Shown here: piece after piece, positions 35,292-44,807 of the stretch
How the letters are laid out: each line of letters starts with the position of its first letter
How positions within the stretch are numbered: position 1 is the first letter of the stretch
DNA from: JANQOH01 sp965214495
Lineage (GTDB): Bacteria > Pseudomonadota > Alphaproteobacteria > UBA7887
Assembly (NCBI GenBank): GCA_965214495.1
Contig: OZ243958.1
Span: 806,001-870,000 of the forward strand
DNA: 64,000 bases
Direction of reading: 5' to 3'
Notes under the pieces: model-generated
What the model was told of the DNA's origin: nothing
The model's input: only the letters and a program-made list of their open reading frames with translations
Databases searched by the model: none
Position numbers and translations under genes: made by a program

Positions 35292-36320
35292 ATGAAAGTG
35301 CTTGAAATACGAGACGCATGGGGGCTCGAACATCTGGTCCCCGGTAACCGACCGGAACCGGAGCCGGGACCGACCGAAGTCGTGATCGCGATGCGCGCCG
35401 CCTCGCTCAACTACCGGGATCACGTGATGTTGCAGCGCGGTTACGGCGCGCGGTCGGGCGAATTGCCGCTGATCCCGGTTTCGGACGGCGCCGGAGAAGT
35501 GGTCGCGACCGGCGCCGACGTCACGCGCGTCGAGGTGGGCGATCTCGTCTGTCCGTGTTTCGCGCAGAGCTGGATGTCCGGCCCGCTGCGGGAAGAGCAT
35601 TGGAGCGGTATGCTCGGCGGGCCGCATGACGGGGTCCTGCAGCAACTCATGGCGCTCGACGAAAGCGGAGTCGTGAAGGCGCCCGAAGGATGGGATGCGC
35701 TGTCGGCAGCCACTCTGCCCTGTGCGGCGCTCACCGCGTGGAACGCCGTGGTCGCGACCGGCGGTGTCAAGGCCGGCGATACGGTGCTCGTCCAGGGCAC
35801 GGGCGGTGTGTCGCTGTTCGCCTTGCAGTTCGCGAGAATGCACGGCGCGCGTGTCGTCGCGATTTCCGGGAACGCCGGGAAACGCGCTCGCGCCGGAGCG
35901 CTCGGCGCAGAATACGTCATCGACTACGTCGAGGACACGCAGTGGGGCCGCACGGCGCGCGCTTTTGCCGGCGGGCGCGGCGTCGATCTGGTGGTCGAGG
36001 TCGGCGGCGCGGGTACGCTGGAGCAATCGCTGCGCGCCGTGCGCGTCGGCGGCACGCTGGCCATGATCGGCGTGTTGTCGGGCGGCCTCGCCGAGGTCAA
36101 TCTCGGTCTCGTGGTCACCCGCGACATCGATCTCAAGGGCATCACGATCGGCAATCGCGACATGTTCGAAGACATGGTCGCCGCGATCGACCGGAACGGA
36201 CTGACTCCGCAGATCGACGACCGGGTCTGGACGTTCGACGAGGCGCCTGCGGCGCTCGCGGCGCTGCCGGAGGGCAGGCATTACGGCAAGATCTGCATTC
36301 GCTATTCCGCCGGTCCATGA
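35292..36320 (+). CDS. zinc-independent alcohol dehydrogenase / quinone reductase-like (MDR) protein
   Basis: A 342-residue medium-chain dehydrogenase/reductase. ASLNYRDHVMLQRGYG near residue 40 and the NAD(P)-binding VQGTGGVSLFALQFA near 165 are typical; the catalytic-zinc Cys of alcohol dehydrogenases is not seen (SLNYRD instead), which fits the quinone-oxidoreductase branch. It would reduce quinones or enones with NADPH. GGAGACGCGGC precedes the ATG. No neighbour reveals the substrate. Confidence 0.85.
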   Translation: MKVLEIRDAWGLEHLVPGNRPEPEPGPTEVVIAMRAASLNYRDHVMLQRGYGARSGELPLIPVSDGAGEVVATGADVTRVEVGDLVCPCFAQSWMSGPLREEHWSGMLGGPHDGVLQQLMALDESGVVKAPEGWDALSAATLPCAALTAWNAVVATGGVKAGDTVLVQGTGGVSLFALQFARMHGARVVAISGNAGKRARAGALGAEYVIDYVEDTQWGRTARAFAGGRGVDLVVEVGGAGTLEQSLRAVRVGGTLAMIGVLSGGLAEVNLGLVVTRDIDLKGITIGNRDMFEDMVAAIDRNGLTPQIDDRVWTFDEAPAALAALPEGRHYGKICIRYSAGP

Positions 36321-36433
36321 AGCGCCGCCCTCGAAAGCGCGCCCGCCGCTGTGCGGCTCGCACAGGCAGGCTTCCTCCGGGGCTGTTGAGTGTCATGAAT
36401 AAGAAGATGCGCTGTTGAGGCGACCGGCGACTC

Positions 36434-36997
36434 GTGGCCGATAGCTCGCCCGCGCAGCTCGTCGCAAAGGTGGCGGCTGGCGACGCCTCGTCGCCGCGTT
36501 TGGCCGAAACCTGCCAAAGAGTTCTGCTGACCCGGATCGTTCAGGCGAAAGGGCGGATCGGCACGCTCGACCACGACCATGCGGTCGCGACGTTCGCGTC
36601 GCCGCTGCGCGGGTTGCGGGCGGCGTTGCGCGTCCAGCAGGATCTCGCCGGCCTCAACGACGCCTTGCCGCCGGGGAAGCGCCGCCGCTATCGGATCGGT
36701 GTCGGCATCGACTCGGCGACGGTGCTGTGCGCACGGGCCGAGCCGGGCGGCATCTGCGTCGACGAAGACGTGCTCGCGGCCGTTGTCGGAAAACTGGATA
36801 TCGAGAGTGAGGACGCAGGCCCGATCCGCTCGGGATCGCGCCGGCGCGCTCTCGCGGTCAGGAGCACGCTGGCCGGCCGCATCTTCCGCTACAAACCGTG
36901 GACGACGCCGGGCCGCCGCCGCGCGAGTCTGATTCTGGCCGGGATCCTGATCGCGGCGGTCGTCGTCGCCATCGCGACGGGCGCGCCTTCCGGCTGA
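36434..36997 (+). CDS. degenerate adenylate/guanylate cyclase-like domain with C-terminal membrane anchor
   Basis: A 187-residue protein starting at GTG. The middle resembles class III cyclase homology domains: AVATFASPLRGLRAALRVQQDLAGLN, then RYRIGVGIDSATVL, then AEPGGICVDEDVLAAVVGKLDI. The N-terminal part carrying the first metal-binding Asp is missing and the second metal/transition-state block is absent, so enzymatic activity is unlikely. One membrane helix near the end (ASLILAGILIAAVVVAIA) gives an N-in orientation. A regulatory or remnant role is possible. The gene precedes tRNA-Asp. Confidence 0.55.
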   Translation: MADSSPAQLVAKVAAGDASSPRLAETCQRVLLTRIVQAKGRIGTLDHDHAVATFASPLRGLRAALRVQQDLAGLNDALPPGKRRRYRIGVGIDSATVLCARAEPGGICVDEDVLAAVVGKLDIESEDAGPIRSGSRRRALAVRSTLAGRIFRYKPWTTPGRRRASLILAGILIAAVVVAIATGAPSG

Positions 36998-37047
36998 ACC
37001 CGTATCCTTGACAGCGCCGCTGCGCTGGCATAAGGCTGCGCTGCGTC

Positions 37048-37125
37048 GGGGGTGTAGCTCAGTTTGGTTAGAGCGCTGGCCTGTCACGCCAGAGGCCGCG
37101 GGTTCGAGTCCCGTCACTCCCGCCA
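37048..37125 (+). tRNA. tRNA-Asp(GTC)
   Basis: Acceptor GGGGGTG pairs with CACTCCC (one G-T), anticodon stem CTGGC/GCCAG around CTGTCAC (anticodon GTC), T-loop TTCGAGT, discriminator G and encoded CCA. 78 nt. It lies 57 bp upstream of nuoA. Confidence 0.95.
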
Positions 37126-37182
37126 CGCCGGTCCCTGCCGCCCCTTCGGCAGGGTGTGGCCGCGATTTGCGGGGCGCCCGGA

Positions 37183-37539
37183 ATGCTTGCTGAATATCTC
37201 CCGATCCTCATGTTTCTCGGCATCGCGGCCGCTCTTGCGCTCGCCGTCGTGGGCGCGTCGTGGATCGTCGCGCGTCAGCGGCCCGACGCGGAGAAGGTTT
37301 CGTCCTACGAATGCGGCTTCGAGCCGTTCGACGACGCGCGCGGCCGTTTCGACGTGCGATTCTATCTCGTCGCCATCCTGTTCATCATATTCGATCTCGA
37401 GGTCGCGTTTCTGTTCCCCTGGGCGGTGACGCTCGAAGCGACCGGCGCATTCGGCTTCTGGTCGATGATGATTTTCCTCGGCCTGTTGACGATCGGGTTC
37501 GCCTACGAATGGCGCAAGGGAGCGCTCGAATGGGAGTGA
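37183..37539 (+). CDS. nuoA: NADH-quinone oxidoreductase subunit A
   Basis: A 118-residue membrane subunit of complex I with three helices. SSYECGFEPFDDARGRFDVRFYLVAILFIIFDLEVAFLFPW is the family block, including the conserved acidic residues in IIFDLEVAF. It is the first gene of a complete 14-gene operon that couples NADH oxidation to quinone reduction and proton pumping. ATG 37183 is chosen by family length. The end overlaps nuoB by 10 bp. Confidence 0.95.
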   Translation: MLAEYLPILMFLGIAAALALAVVGASWIVARQRPDAEKVSSYECGFEPFDDARGRFDVRFYLVAILFIIFDLEVAFLFPWAVTLEATGAFGFWSMMIFLGLLTIGFAYEWRKGALEWE

Positions 37540-38036
37540 GCGAAACCGAACCGTTGGCGGCGCTCGCCGGCGAAGTTGGCGAGAAGGGCTTCGTCGTCAC
37601 CCAGATCGAGAAGTTGGTGAACTGGGCGCGCTGCGGATCGATGTGGCCGATGAGCTTCGGGCTGGCCTGCTGCGCCGTGGAAATGATGCACACCGGCGCC
37701 AGCCGCTACGACCTCGACCGCTTCGGCATAACTTTCCGTCCCAGCCCGCGGCAATCTGACGTCATGATCGTGGCCGGCACGCTGACCAACAAGATGGCGC
37801 CCGCGCTGCGCAAGGTTTACGACCAGATGCCCGAGCCGCGCTATGTGATCTCGATGGGTAGCTGCGCCAATGGCGGCGGCTATTATCATTACTCCTATTC
37901 GGTGGTGCGCGGTTGCGACCGCATCGTTCCCGTCGATATCTACGTTCCCGGTTGCCCGCCGACCGCCGAGGCGCTGCTCTACGGCATCATGCAGCTACAG
38001 CGGAAGATCCGCCGCACCGGAACGCTGGTGCGCTGA
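37530..38036 (+). CDS. nuoB: NADH-quinone oxidoreductase subunit B
   Basis: A 168-residue peripheral-arm subunit that binds cluster N2, the last electron donor to quinone. Ligands are visible in GLACCAVEMM (adjacent Cys pair), GSCANGGGYY and VPGCPPTAEALLYG. The start inside nuoA reads MGVSETEP. It is translationally coupled to nuoA. Confidence 0.96.
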   Translation: MGVSETEPLAALAGEVGEKGFVVTQIEKLVNWARCGSMWPMSFGLACCAVEMMHTGASRYDLDRFGITFRPSPRQSDVMIVAGTLTNKMAPALRKVYDQMPEPRYVISMGSCANGGGYYHYSYSVVRGCDRIVPVDIYVPGCPPTAEALLYGIMQLQRKIRRTGTLVR

Positions 38037-38040
38037 ACCG

Positions 38041-38649
38041 ATGGACGAAGCGCTGATCGAGCTCGGCGGCTACATCGCCACCGCCGGCCCCGGGCTCGCC
38101 TCGGCGCCGGAGGTCGCGAAGGGCGAACTCACTCTTGCGATCGACCACCAGCGCCTGCTGCGTTTGCTGACCTTTCTGCGTGACGATCCGGAGTGCCGTT
38201 TCCGGCAACTGGTCGATCTCTGCGCTGTCGATTGGCCCGGCCGGGCGCCGCGCTTCGACGTGGTCTATCACTTGCTGAGTCACGCCGGAAACCAGCGTCT
38301 GCGCGTCAAGCTGCGCACGGACGAGGAAACGCCCGTGCCCTCGGCCTGCGCCGTTTTCAGCGCCGCCGGGTGGTACGAGCGCGAAGCGTGGGATCTTTAC
38401 GGCCTGTTCTTCGCCGATCACCCGGACCTGCGCCGCCTGCTGACCGACTACGGATTCGACGGCCACCCGCTGCGCAAGGACTTCCCGCTGACCGGCTACG
38501 TCGAAGTGCGCTACGATGAGGAAGAGAAGCGGGTGATCTACGAGCCGGTCGCGTTGACCCAGGAATACCGCCGGTTCGATTTCATGAGTCCGTGGGAGGG
38601 TGCGGATGCAGTGCCGCCGGGCGACGACCGGACCTCCGGGGCGAGTTGA
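38041..38649 (+). CDS. nuoC: NADH-quinone oxidoreductase subunit C
   Basis: A 202-residue subunit. EREAWDLYGLFFADHPDLRRLLTDYGFDGHPLRKDFPLTGY is the PROSITE-type 30-kDa signature, and RYDEEEKRVIYEP follows. NuoC is separate from NuoD here, unlike the fused form in E. coli, as usual for alphaproteobacteria. The stop overlaps the nuoD ATG by one base. Confidence 0.95.
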   Translation: MDEALIELGGYIATAGPGLASAPEVAKGELTLAIDHQRLLRLLTFLRDDPECRFRQLVDLCAVDWPGRAPRFDVVYHLLSHAGNQRLRVKLRTDEETPVPSACAVFSAAGWYEREAWDLYGLFFADHPDLRRLLTDYGFDGHPLRKDFPLTGYVEVRYDEEEKRVIYEPVALTQEYRRFDFMSPWEGADAVPPGDDRTSGAS

Positions 38650-39827
38650 TGCCCGAAACCGAAATCAGGAACTTCACCTTCAATTTCGGTCCGCAGCACC
38701 CGGCGGCGCATGGCGTTCTGCGGCTTGTATTGGAAATGGACGGCGAAGTGGTCGAGCGCGCGGACCCGCATATCGGGCTGTTGCACCGCGGCACCGAGAA
38801 GCTGATCGAGCACAAGACCTATCTCCAGGCGCTGCCCTATTTCGATCGCCTCGACTACGTCTCGATGATGAACCAGGAGCATTGCTACAGCCTGGCGGTC
38901 GAGAAATTGCTCGGCATCGAGGCGCCGCTACGGGCGCAATATATCCGCGTCCTGTTCGACGAGATCACGCGGGTGCTCAACCACTGCCTCCAGATCGCCG
39001 CGAACGGCCTCGACATCGGCGCCATGACGCCGTTTCTGTGGCTGTTCGAGGAGCGAGAGGCGCTACTCGAATTCTACGAGCGCGCTTCGGGCGCCCGGAT
39101 GCACGCCGCCTACGTAAGGCCCGGTGGCATACACCGGGATCTGCCCGACGGGCTGACCGACGATATCGCGGCATGGGCCGAGCGCTTCCCCCGCGTGCTC
39201 GACGATGTCGAGGAGCTGTTGACCGGGAACCGCATCTGGAAACAGCGCAACGTCGATATCGGCGTCGTGACTCCGGAACAGGCGCTCGATTGGGGGTTTT
39301 CAGGACCGGTCCTGCGCTCGACCGGCCTCGCCTGGGACCTGCGCAAGGCGCAGCCCTACGCTGTCTATGACCGCATGGCCTTCGACATTCCGGTCGGCAA
39401 GAACGGCGACTGTTACGATCGTTATCTGTTGCGCATGGCGGAGATGCGCCAAAGCCTGCGCATCGTCGAGCAATGTCTGGCCGACATGCCGGACGGGCCG
39501 GTGACGGTTGACGACAACAAGATCGCGCCGCCGGCGCGGGACGGCATGAAGCGGTCGATGGAAGCCTTGATCCATCATTTCAAGCTCTATACGGAGGGCT
39601 ATCACGTGCCGGCGGGCGAAACCTATACGGCGGTCGAGGCGCCGAAGGGCGAGTTCGGCGTCTATCTGATCGCCGACGGCACCAATCAGCCCTACCGCTG
39701 CAAGATTCGCGCTCCAGGCTTCGCGCACTTGCAGGGTCTCGAATTCATGACCCGGGGCCATCAGCTTGCGGACGTTGTCGCCTGCATCGCGACGCTCGAC
39801 ATCGTGTTCGGAGAGGTCGATCGATGA
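38649..39827 (+). CDS. nuoD: NADH-quinone oxidoreductase subunit D
   Basis: A 392-residue 49-kDa-type subunit that forms the quinone pocket with NuoB. FNFGPQHPAAHGVLRLVLEMDGE carries the quinone-binding His; LHRGTEKLIE and the C-terminal RAPGFAHLQGLEF are also conserved. Start at 38649 overlaps nuoC; end overlaps nuoE by four bases. Confidence 0.96.
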   Translation: MPETEIRNFTFNFGPQHPAAHGVLRLVLEMDGEVVERADPHIGLLHRGTEKLIEHKTYLQALPYFDRLDYVSMMNQEHCYSLAVEKLLGIEAPLRAQYIRVLFDEITRVLNHCLQIAANGLDIGAMTPFLWLFEEREALLEFYERASGARMHAAYVRPGGIHRDLPDGLTDDIAAWAERFPRVLDDVEELLTGNRIWKQRNVDIGVVTPEQALDWGFSGPVLRSTGLAWDLRKAQPYAVYDRMAFDIPVGKNGDCYDRYLLRMAEMRQSLRIVEQCLADMPDGPVTVDDNKIAPPARDGMKRSMEALIHHFKLYTEGYHVPAGETYTAVEAPKGEFGVYLIADGTNQPYRCKIRAPGFAHLQGLEFMTRGHQLADVVACIATLDIVFGEVDR

Positions 39828-40438
39828 AGCGCGCGTTTGCCGCCGACGAACTCCAGCCGGACTCGTTCGCCTTCGACTCGAAGACCCTTGCCGAGGCACA
39901 CCGGATCGTCGAACGATATCCGCCGCGCCGGCGGCAGAGCGCCGTGGTTCCGGTGCTCCACCTGGCGCAGCGCGCGCATGGCGGCTGGCTGCCGAAAGCG
40001 GCGATCCGGGCCGTGGCCGCCCTGCTCGACATGCCGGAAATACGGGCGTTCGAGGTCGCCAGCTTCTACACGATGTTCAATCTTGCCCCGGTGGGCCGGC
40101 ATTTCATCCAGTTGTGCCGCACCACGCCATGCTGGCTGCGAGGCAGCGACGGCGTGCGCGACGCCTGCCTGCGGCATCTCGGCATCGGGATCGGCGAAAC
40201 CACTGCCGACGGCCTGTTCACGGTGATCGATGTCGAATGCCTCGGCGCCTGCGTCAACGCGCCGGCGGCTCAGATCGGCGACGATTTCTATGAAGACCTT
40301 GACCCGGAATCGATGGTCGAGGTGCTGACAGCGCTCAAGGACGGCGACAGCGCGGCGCCAGGGTCGCGGATCGCGGGCCGCCTGACGTCGGCGCCGGCTA
40401 CCGGCCCGACAACGCTGCGCGACGCCCGGAGCGCTTGA
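39824..40438 (+). CDS. nuoE: NADH-quinone oxidoreductase subunit E
   Basis: A 204-residue 24-kDa-type subunit with a thioredoxin-like fold and a [2Fe-2S] cluster (N1a). Ligands lie in CRTTPCWLRG and VECLGACVNAP. FYTMFNLAPVG is a typical block. The C-terminal 30 residues are Ala/Ser/Thr-rich and variable. Start overlaps nuoD (ATGA). Confidence 0.95.
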   Translation: MKRAFAADELQPDSFAFDSKTLAEAHRIVERYPPRRRQSAVVPVLHLAQRAHGGWLPKAAIRAVAALLDMPEIRAFEVASFYTMFNLAPVGRHFIQLCRTTPCWLRGSDGVRDACLRHLGIGIGETTADGLFTVIDVECLGACVNAPAAQIGDDFYEDLDPESMVEVLTALKDGDSAAPGSRIAGRLTSAPATGPTTLRDARSA

Positions 40439-41715
40439 TGCTCACCGATCGCGACCGCATTTTCACCAATCTCTACGGCTCAAGAGGAGCGGATCTCGAC
40501 TCGGCGCGGGGCCGCGGCGACTGGGACGGAACGCGGGCGCTGATCGCACGCGGTCGCGACGCGATTATCGGCGAGATCAGGAATTCGGGCCTGCGAGGGC
40601 GCGGCGGCGCCGGCTTTCCGACCGGGCTCAAATGGTCGTTCATGCCGAAAGAAACCGACGGTCGGCCTTCCTACTTGGTGGTCAATGCCGACGAGAGCGA
40701 ACCCGGCACCTGCAAGGACCGCGACATCATGCGCCACGAGCCGCACAAGCTGATCGAAGGATCGCTTGTCTCCGGCTTCGCCATCGGCGCCGAGGCTGCG
40801 TATATCTATATCCGGGGCGAATTCTACTGCGAGGCGGAGGCCCTTCAGACCGCGATCGACGAAGCCTACGACGCCGGCTTGCTGGGCATGGACGCGGCGG
40901 GGGCGGGGATCGCCTTCGACGTGCATCTGCATCGCGGCGCCGGCGCCTATATCTGCGGCGAGGAAACCGCGCTCCTCGAAAGCCTGGAGGGGAAGAAGGG
41001 GATGCCGCGCCTCAAACCGCCGTTTCCCGCCGCGGCCGGTCTTTACGGCTGTCCGACGACGGTGAACAACGTGGAGACGATCGCCGTCGTGCCGACGATT
41101 CTGCGGCGGGGTGCGACATGGTTCTCGGGTTTCGGGCGCGAGAACAACACGGGCACCAAGATCTTCTGCATCTCCGGCCATGTCGAGACGCCATGCAACG
41201 TCGAAGAGGCGATGAGCATCCCGTTGCGCGAACTGATCGACCGTCACGCGGGCGGAGTACGCGGCGGTTGGGACAATCTGCTGGCCGTCATTCCCGGCGG
41301 GTCTTCGGTTCCGTGCCTGCCGAAAGCGGTTTGCGACGATCAGTTGATGGACTTCGACGCGCTGCGCGACGCGCGATCGGGCCTCGGCACGGCGGCGGTG
41401 ATCGTCATGGACCGTTCGACCGACATCGTTGCGGCGATCGCGCGCCTGTCGCATTTCTACATGCACGAAAGTTGCGGCCAGTGTACGCCGTGCCGCGAGG
41501 GCACGGGCTGGATGTGGCGGGTGATGGAACGCCTGATCGACGGGCGTGCCGAGATCGGGGAGATCGACGTGCTCGAACAGGTGACACGGCAGGTCGAGGG
41601 ACACACGATCTGCGCGCTCGGCGACGCGGCGGCATGGCCGATTCAGGGGCTGATCCGGCATTTTCGCGGCGAGCTCGAGCGCCGCATCCTCGACCGCAAG
41701 AAGCGCGCCGCGTGA
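40438..41715 (+). CDS. nuoF: NADH-quinone oxidoreductase subunit F
   Basis: A 425-residue 51-kDa subunit that binds NADH, FMN and cluster N3. Glycine-rich sites are GLRGRGGAGFPTGLKW (NADH/FMN) and GAGAYICGEETALLESLEG. The 4Fe-4S ligands are in ESCGQCTPCREGTGW, with a fourth Cys in TICALGD. ATG 40438 is adjacent to an alternative TTG at 40435; the ATG overlaps the nuoE stop. Confidence 0.96.
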   Translation: MLTDRDRIFTNLYGSRGADLDSARGRGDWDGTRALIARGRDAIIGEIRNSGLRGRGGAGFPTGLKWSFMPKETDGRPSYLVVNADESEPGTCKDRDIMRHEPHKLIEGSLVSGFAIGAEAAYIYIRGEFYCEAEALQTAIDEAYDAGLLGMDAAGAGIAFDVHLHRGAGAYICGEETALLESLEGKKGMPRLKPPFPAAAGLYGCPTTVNNVETIAVVPTILRRGATWFSGFGRENNTGTKIFCISGHVETPCNVEEAMSIPLRELIDRHAGGVRGGWDNLLAVIPGGSSVPCLPKAVCDDQLMDFDALRDARSGLGTAAVIVMDRSTDIVAAIARLSHFYMHESCGQCTPCREGTGWMWRVMERLIDGRAEIGEIDVLEQVTRQVEGHTICALGDAAAWPIQGLIRHFRGELERRILDRKKRAA

Positions 41716-41725
41716 GAGGCCGGCC

Positions 41726-43786
41726 ATGCCGACGCTGACCATCGACGACCGGGAGATCACCGTCGAGCCCGGCGCCACGGTATTACAGGCGTGCGAGCGC
41801 GCAGGGCGGGAGATTCCGCGGTTCTGCTACCACGAACGACTGTCGATCGCGGGCAATTGCCGCATGTGCCTGGTCGAGATGGAGCGTTCGCCGAAACCGA
41901 TCGCTTCGTGCGCCACTCCGGCCCTGGACAAGATGGTGATCCGCACCGACACGCCGCTGGTGCACGAGGCCCGCGCCGGCGTCATGGAGTTCCTGTTGAT
42001 CAATCACCCGCTCGATTGTCCGGTCTGCGACCAGGGCGGCGAGTGCGACTTGCAGGATCAGGCGCTCGGCTATGGCCGCGACCGGAGCCGATATCACGAG
42101 AACAAGCGCGCGGTGGCGGACAAGGATTTCGGGCCGCTGATCGAGACCGTGATGACGCGCTGCATTCACTGCACCCGATGCGTGCGGTTCATGGAGGAAG
42201 TCGCGGGAGTTCCGGAGCTTGGAGCGCTGTTCCGCGGCGAGGATATGGAGATCGCGAGCGTCATCGAGGGCGGGCTGCACTCGGAATTGTCGGGCAATAT
42301 CGTCGATCTCTGTCCCGTCGGCGCGCTGACCTCGAAGCCCTATGCCTTCACCGCGCGCTCGTGGGAGCTGCGCAAGACGGAGACGGTCGATGTGTTCGAC
42401 GCGGTGGGCAGCAACATCCGCGTCGATGCGCGCGGCGCGCAGGTGATGCGCGTCCTGCCGCGGCTGAACGAGGCGGTGAACGAGGAGTGGATTGCCGACA
42501 AGAGCCGCTATGCGTATGACGGTTTGCGCCGTCAGCGGCTCGACCGACCCTGGATCCGCGGCGGCGACGGCAGGCTGAAACCGGCGAACTGGGACGAGGC
42601 GTTCTCCGCCATCGCCGGGCGCCTGTCCGACGGGGCGCGCTTCGGCGCCATAGCCGGCGACCTTTGCGACGCCGAGGCGATGTGCGCGCTCAAGGACCTT
42701 GCCGGCTTGATCGGGTCGCCGCACGTCGATTGTCGCCAGGACGGCGCCCGGCTGCAAGCGGCGCCGCGCGTCGGCTATCTGTTCAACACGACGATCGCCG
42801 GTATCGAAGACGCCGATCTGTGCCTTCTGGTCGGAACCGACCCGCGCCGGGAGGCGCCGTTGATCAATCAGCGCCTGCGAAAGCGCTGGCGCGCCGGCGG
42901 GTTCGCGGTGGCGGCGATCGGACGGTCGCGGGAACCCGGTTATCCGGTCCGGCATCTCGGCGACGGCCCGACGGCGCTCGCCGGCATCGCCGGTGGCAGG
43001 CACGAGTTTGCTGACACCCTCGAACGCGCCGAACGACCGATGATCGTGCTGGGCATGAAGGCGCTCGCGCGCTCCGATGGCGCGGCGATTCTGGCGGCGG
43101 GGAGAGAGATTGCCGAACGCTATGGCATGGTGCGGGACGGCTGGAACGGCTTCAACCTGTTGCACAACGCGGCGGCGCGGGTAGCCGGGCTCGATCTCGG
43201 CCTCGTGCCGGGCGAGGGCGGCCTCGATGTCGCGGGCATGGCGCAGGCAGCGCGCGCCGGCGCACTCGATGTGCTGTATCTGCTGGGCGCGGACGAGATC
43301 GACATGGATGCGTTGGGCGAGGCGTTCGTCGTCTATCAGGGCCATCATGGCGACCGCGGCGCACATCGCGCCGACATTGTCTTGCCGGGTGCCGCCTACA
43401 CGGAGAAGCCGGCGACATACGTCAACACCGAGGGCCGTCCGCAACGCGCCCGCCGGGCGGTGTTCCCGCCCGGCGACGCGCGGGAGGACTGGACGATTCT
43501 GCGCGCGCTTTCCGGCGCTCTCGGGACCCCGCTGCCATATGACGAGCTACCGGCGCTGCGGCAGCGCATGGCCGCCCTGTGTCCTCACTTCGACCGTATC
43601 GACGAAGCGATTCCGGCGCCCTGGGGCGCGTTCGGCGCGGCGGGCGCGCTCGCCCCGGAGCCGTTCGGCGCGCCGATCGCCAACTATTACATGACCGACC
43701 CGATCAGCCGCGCGTCGGAGACTATGGCGCAGTGCACGCGCGCATTCGCCGATCGGGCGTCGGAACCGGTATCCGCCGGGGGCTGA
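41726..43786 (+). CDS. nuoG: NADH-quinone oxidoreductase subunit G
   Basis: A 686-residue 75-kDa subunit. An N-terminal ferredoxin-like [2Fe-2S] domain (RFCYHERLSIAGNCRMCLVE) is followed by the His/Cys cluster segment (HPLDCPVCDQGGECDLQD), then the 4Fe-4S sites CIHCTRCVRF and LCPVGALTSKPY. A molybdopterin-oxidoreductase-like domain without cofactor makes up the rest. GAGAGG stands a few bases before the ATG. Confidence 0.95.
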   Translation: MPTLTIDDREITVEPGATVLQACERAGREIPRFCYHERLSIAGNCRMCLVEMERSPKPIASCATPALDKMVIRTDTPLVHEARAGVMEFLLINHPLDCPVCDQGGECDLQDQALGYGRDRSRYHENKRAVADKDFGPLIETVMTRCIHCTRCVRFMEEVAGVPELGALFRGEDMEIASVIEGGLHSELSGNIVDLCPVGALTSKPYAFTARSWELRKTETVDVFDAVGSNIRVDARGAQVMRVLPRLNEAVNEEWIADKSRYAYDGLRRQRLDRPWIRGGDGRLKPANWDEAFSAIAGRLSDGARFGAIAGDLCDAEAMCALKDLAGLIGSPHVDCRQDGARLQAAPRVGYLFNTTIAGIEDADLCLLVGTDPRREAPLINQRLRKRWRAGGFAVAAIGRSREPGYPVRHLGDGPTALAGIAGGRHEFADTLERAERPMIVLGMKALARSDGAAILAAGREIAERYGMVRDGWNGFNLLHNAAARVAGLDLGLVPGEGGLDVAGMAQAARAGALDVLYLLGADEIDMDALGEAFVVYQGHHGDRGAHRADIVLPGAAYTEKPATYVNTEGRPQRARRAVFPPGDAREDWTILRALSGALGTPLPYDELPALRQRMAALCPHFDRIDEAIPAPWGAFGAAGALAPEPFGAPIANYYMTDPISRASETMAQCTRAFADRASEPVSAGG

Positions 43787-43788
43787 CC

Positions 43789-44799
43789 GTGGACGGTTTC
43801 TGGCAAGGATGGGTGTGGCCCGGCGCGGTCATCGTCGGACAGATCCTGCTGATCGTCGTCCCGCTCCTGCTGGCGGTCGCCTGGCTCACCTACGCCGAAC
43901 GCAAGGTGATCGGGGCGATTCATTTGCGCCGCGGGCCAAACGTGGTCGGGCCGTTCGGTCTGCTTCAGCCGATCGCGGACGGCCTCAAACTGCTGACCAA
44001 GGAAACGATCGTGCCGGCGCGCGCGAATGTCGGCGTTTTCGTGCTCGCGCCGGTGATCACTTTCACCCTGAGTTTCGTCGCGTGGGCGGTGATCCCGTTC
44101 GACGAAGGTTGGGTGCTCGCCGACATCAATGTCGGAATCCTGTTCCTGTTCGCGATCGCCTCGCTGGAAGTGTATGGGGTGTTGATGGCGGGGTGGGCGA
44201 GCAACTCGCGTTACGCGTTTCTCGGCGCACTGCGCTCGGCGGCGCAGATGGTGTCGTACGAAGTCTCGATGGGGTTCGTCATCGTTACGGTGCTGATCTG
44301 TGCCGGAAGCCTGAACCTGAGTGAGATCGTGATGGCGCAGAAAGACATGTGGTTCTGCGTGCCGCTGTTTCCGATGTTCGTGATCTTCTTCGTCTCCGGC
44401 CTCGCCGAGACCAACCGTCATCCGTTCGACCTGCCGGAAGACGAGGCCGCACTGGTTGCCGGCTATTTCGTCGAGTATTCGTCGATGCTGTTCGCGCTGT
44501 TCTTCCTCGGCGAGTATGCGGCGATGATCCTTGTCAGCGGCATGACCGTGGTGCTGTTCCTCGGCGGTTGGCTGCCTCCGTTCGACGTGGCGCCGTTTAC
44601 CTGGGTTCCGGGCATCGTCTGGTTCGGACTCAAGGTCTCGGTGGTGCTGTTCTTCTTTCTGTGGGTGCGCGCGAGCTTTCCGCGCTATCGTTACGATCAG
44701 CTCATGCGGCTCGGCTGGAAGGTGTTTCTGCCGTTCTCGCTGCTGTGGGTGGTGGTGACCGCGGGTGCGGTGGTCGCCTTCGACTGGTATCCGGATTGA
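43789..44799 (+). CDS. nuoH: NADH-quinone oxidoreductase subunit H
   Basis: A 336-residue membrane subunit with eight predicted helices at the junction of peripheral and membrane arms. Family blocks are AERKVIGAIHLRRGPNVVGPFGLLQPIADGLKL (positions about 45-75) and GLAETNRHPFDLPEDEAALVAGY. It starts at GTG 43789, two bases after the nuoG stop. Confidence 0.95.
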   Translation: MDGFWQGWVWPGAVIVGQILLIVVPLLLAVAWLTYAERKVIGAIHLRRGPNVVGPFGLLQPIADGLKLLTKETIVPARANVGVFVLAPVITFTLSFVAWAVIPFDEGWVLADINVGILFLFAIASLEVYGVLMAGWASNSRYAFLGALRSAAQMVSYEVSMGFVIVTVLICAGSLNLSEIVMAQKDMWFCVPLFPMFVIFFVSGLAETNRHPFDLPEDEAALVAGYFVEYSSMLFALFFLGEYAAMILVSGMTVVLFLGGWLPPFDVAPFTWVPGIVWFGLKVSVVLFFFLWVRASFPRYRYDQLMRLGWKVFLPFSLLWVVVTAGAVVAFDWYPD

Positions 44800-44807
44800 G
44801 GCGCGAT

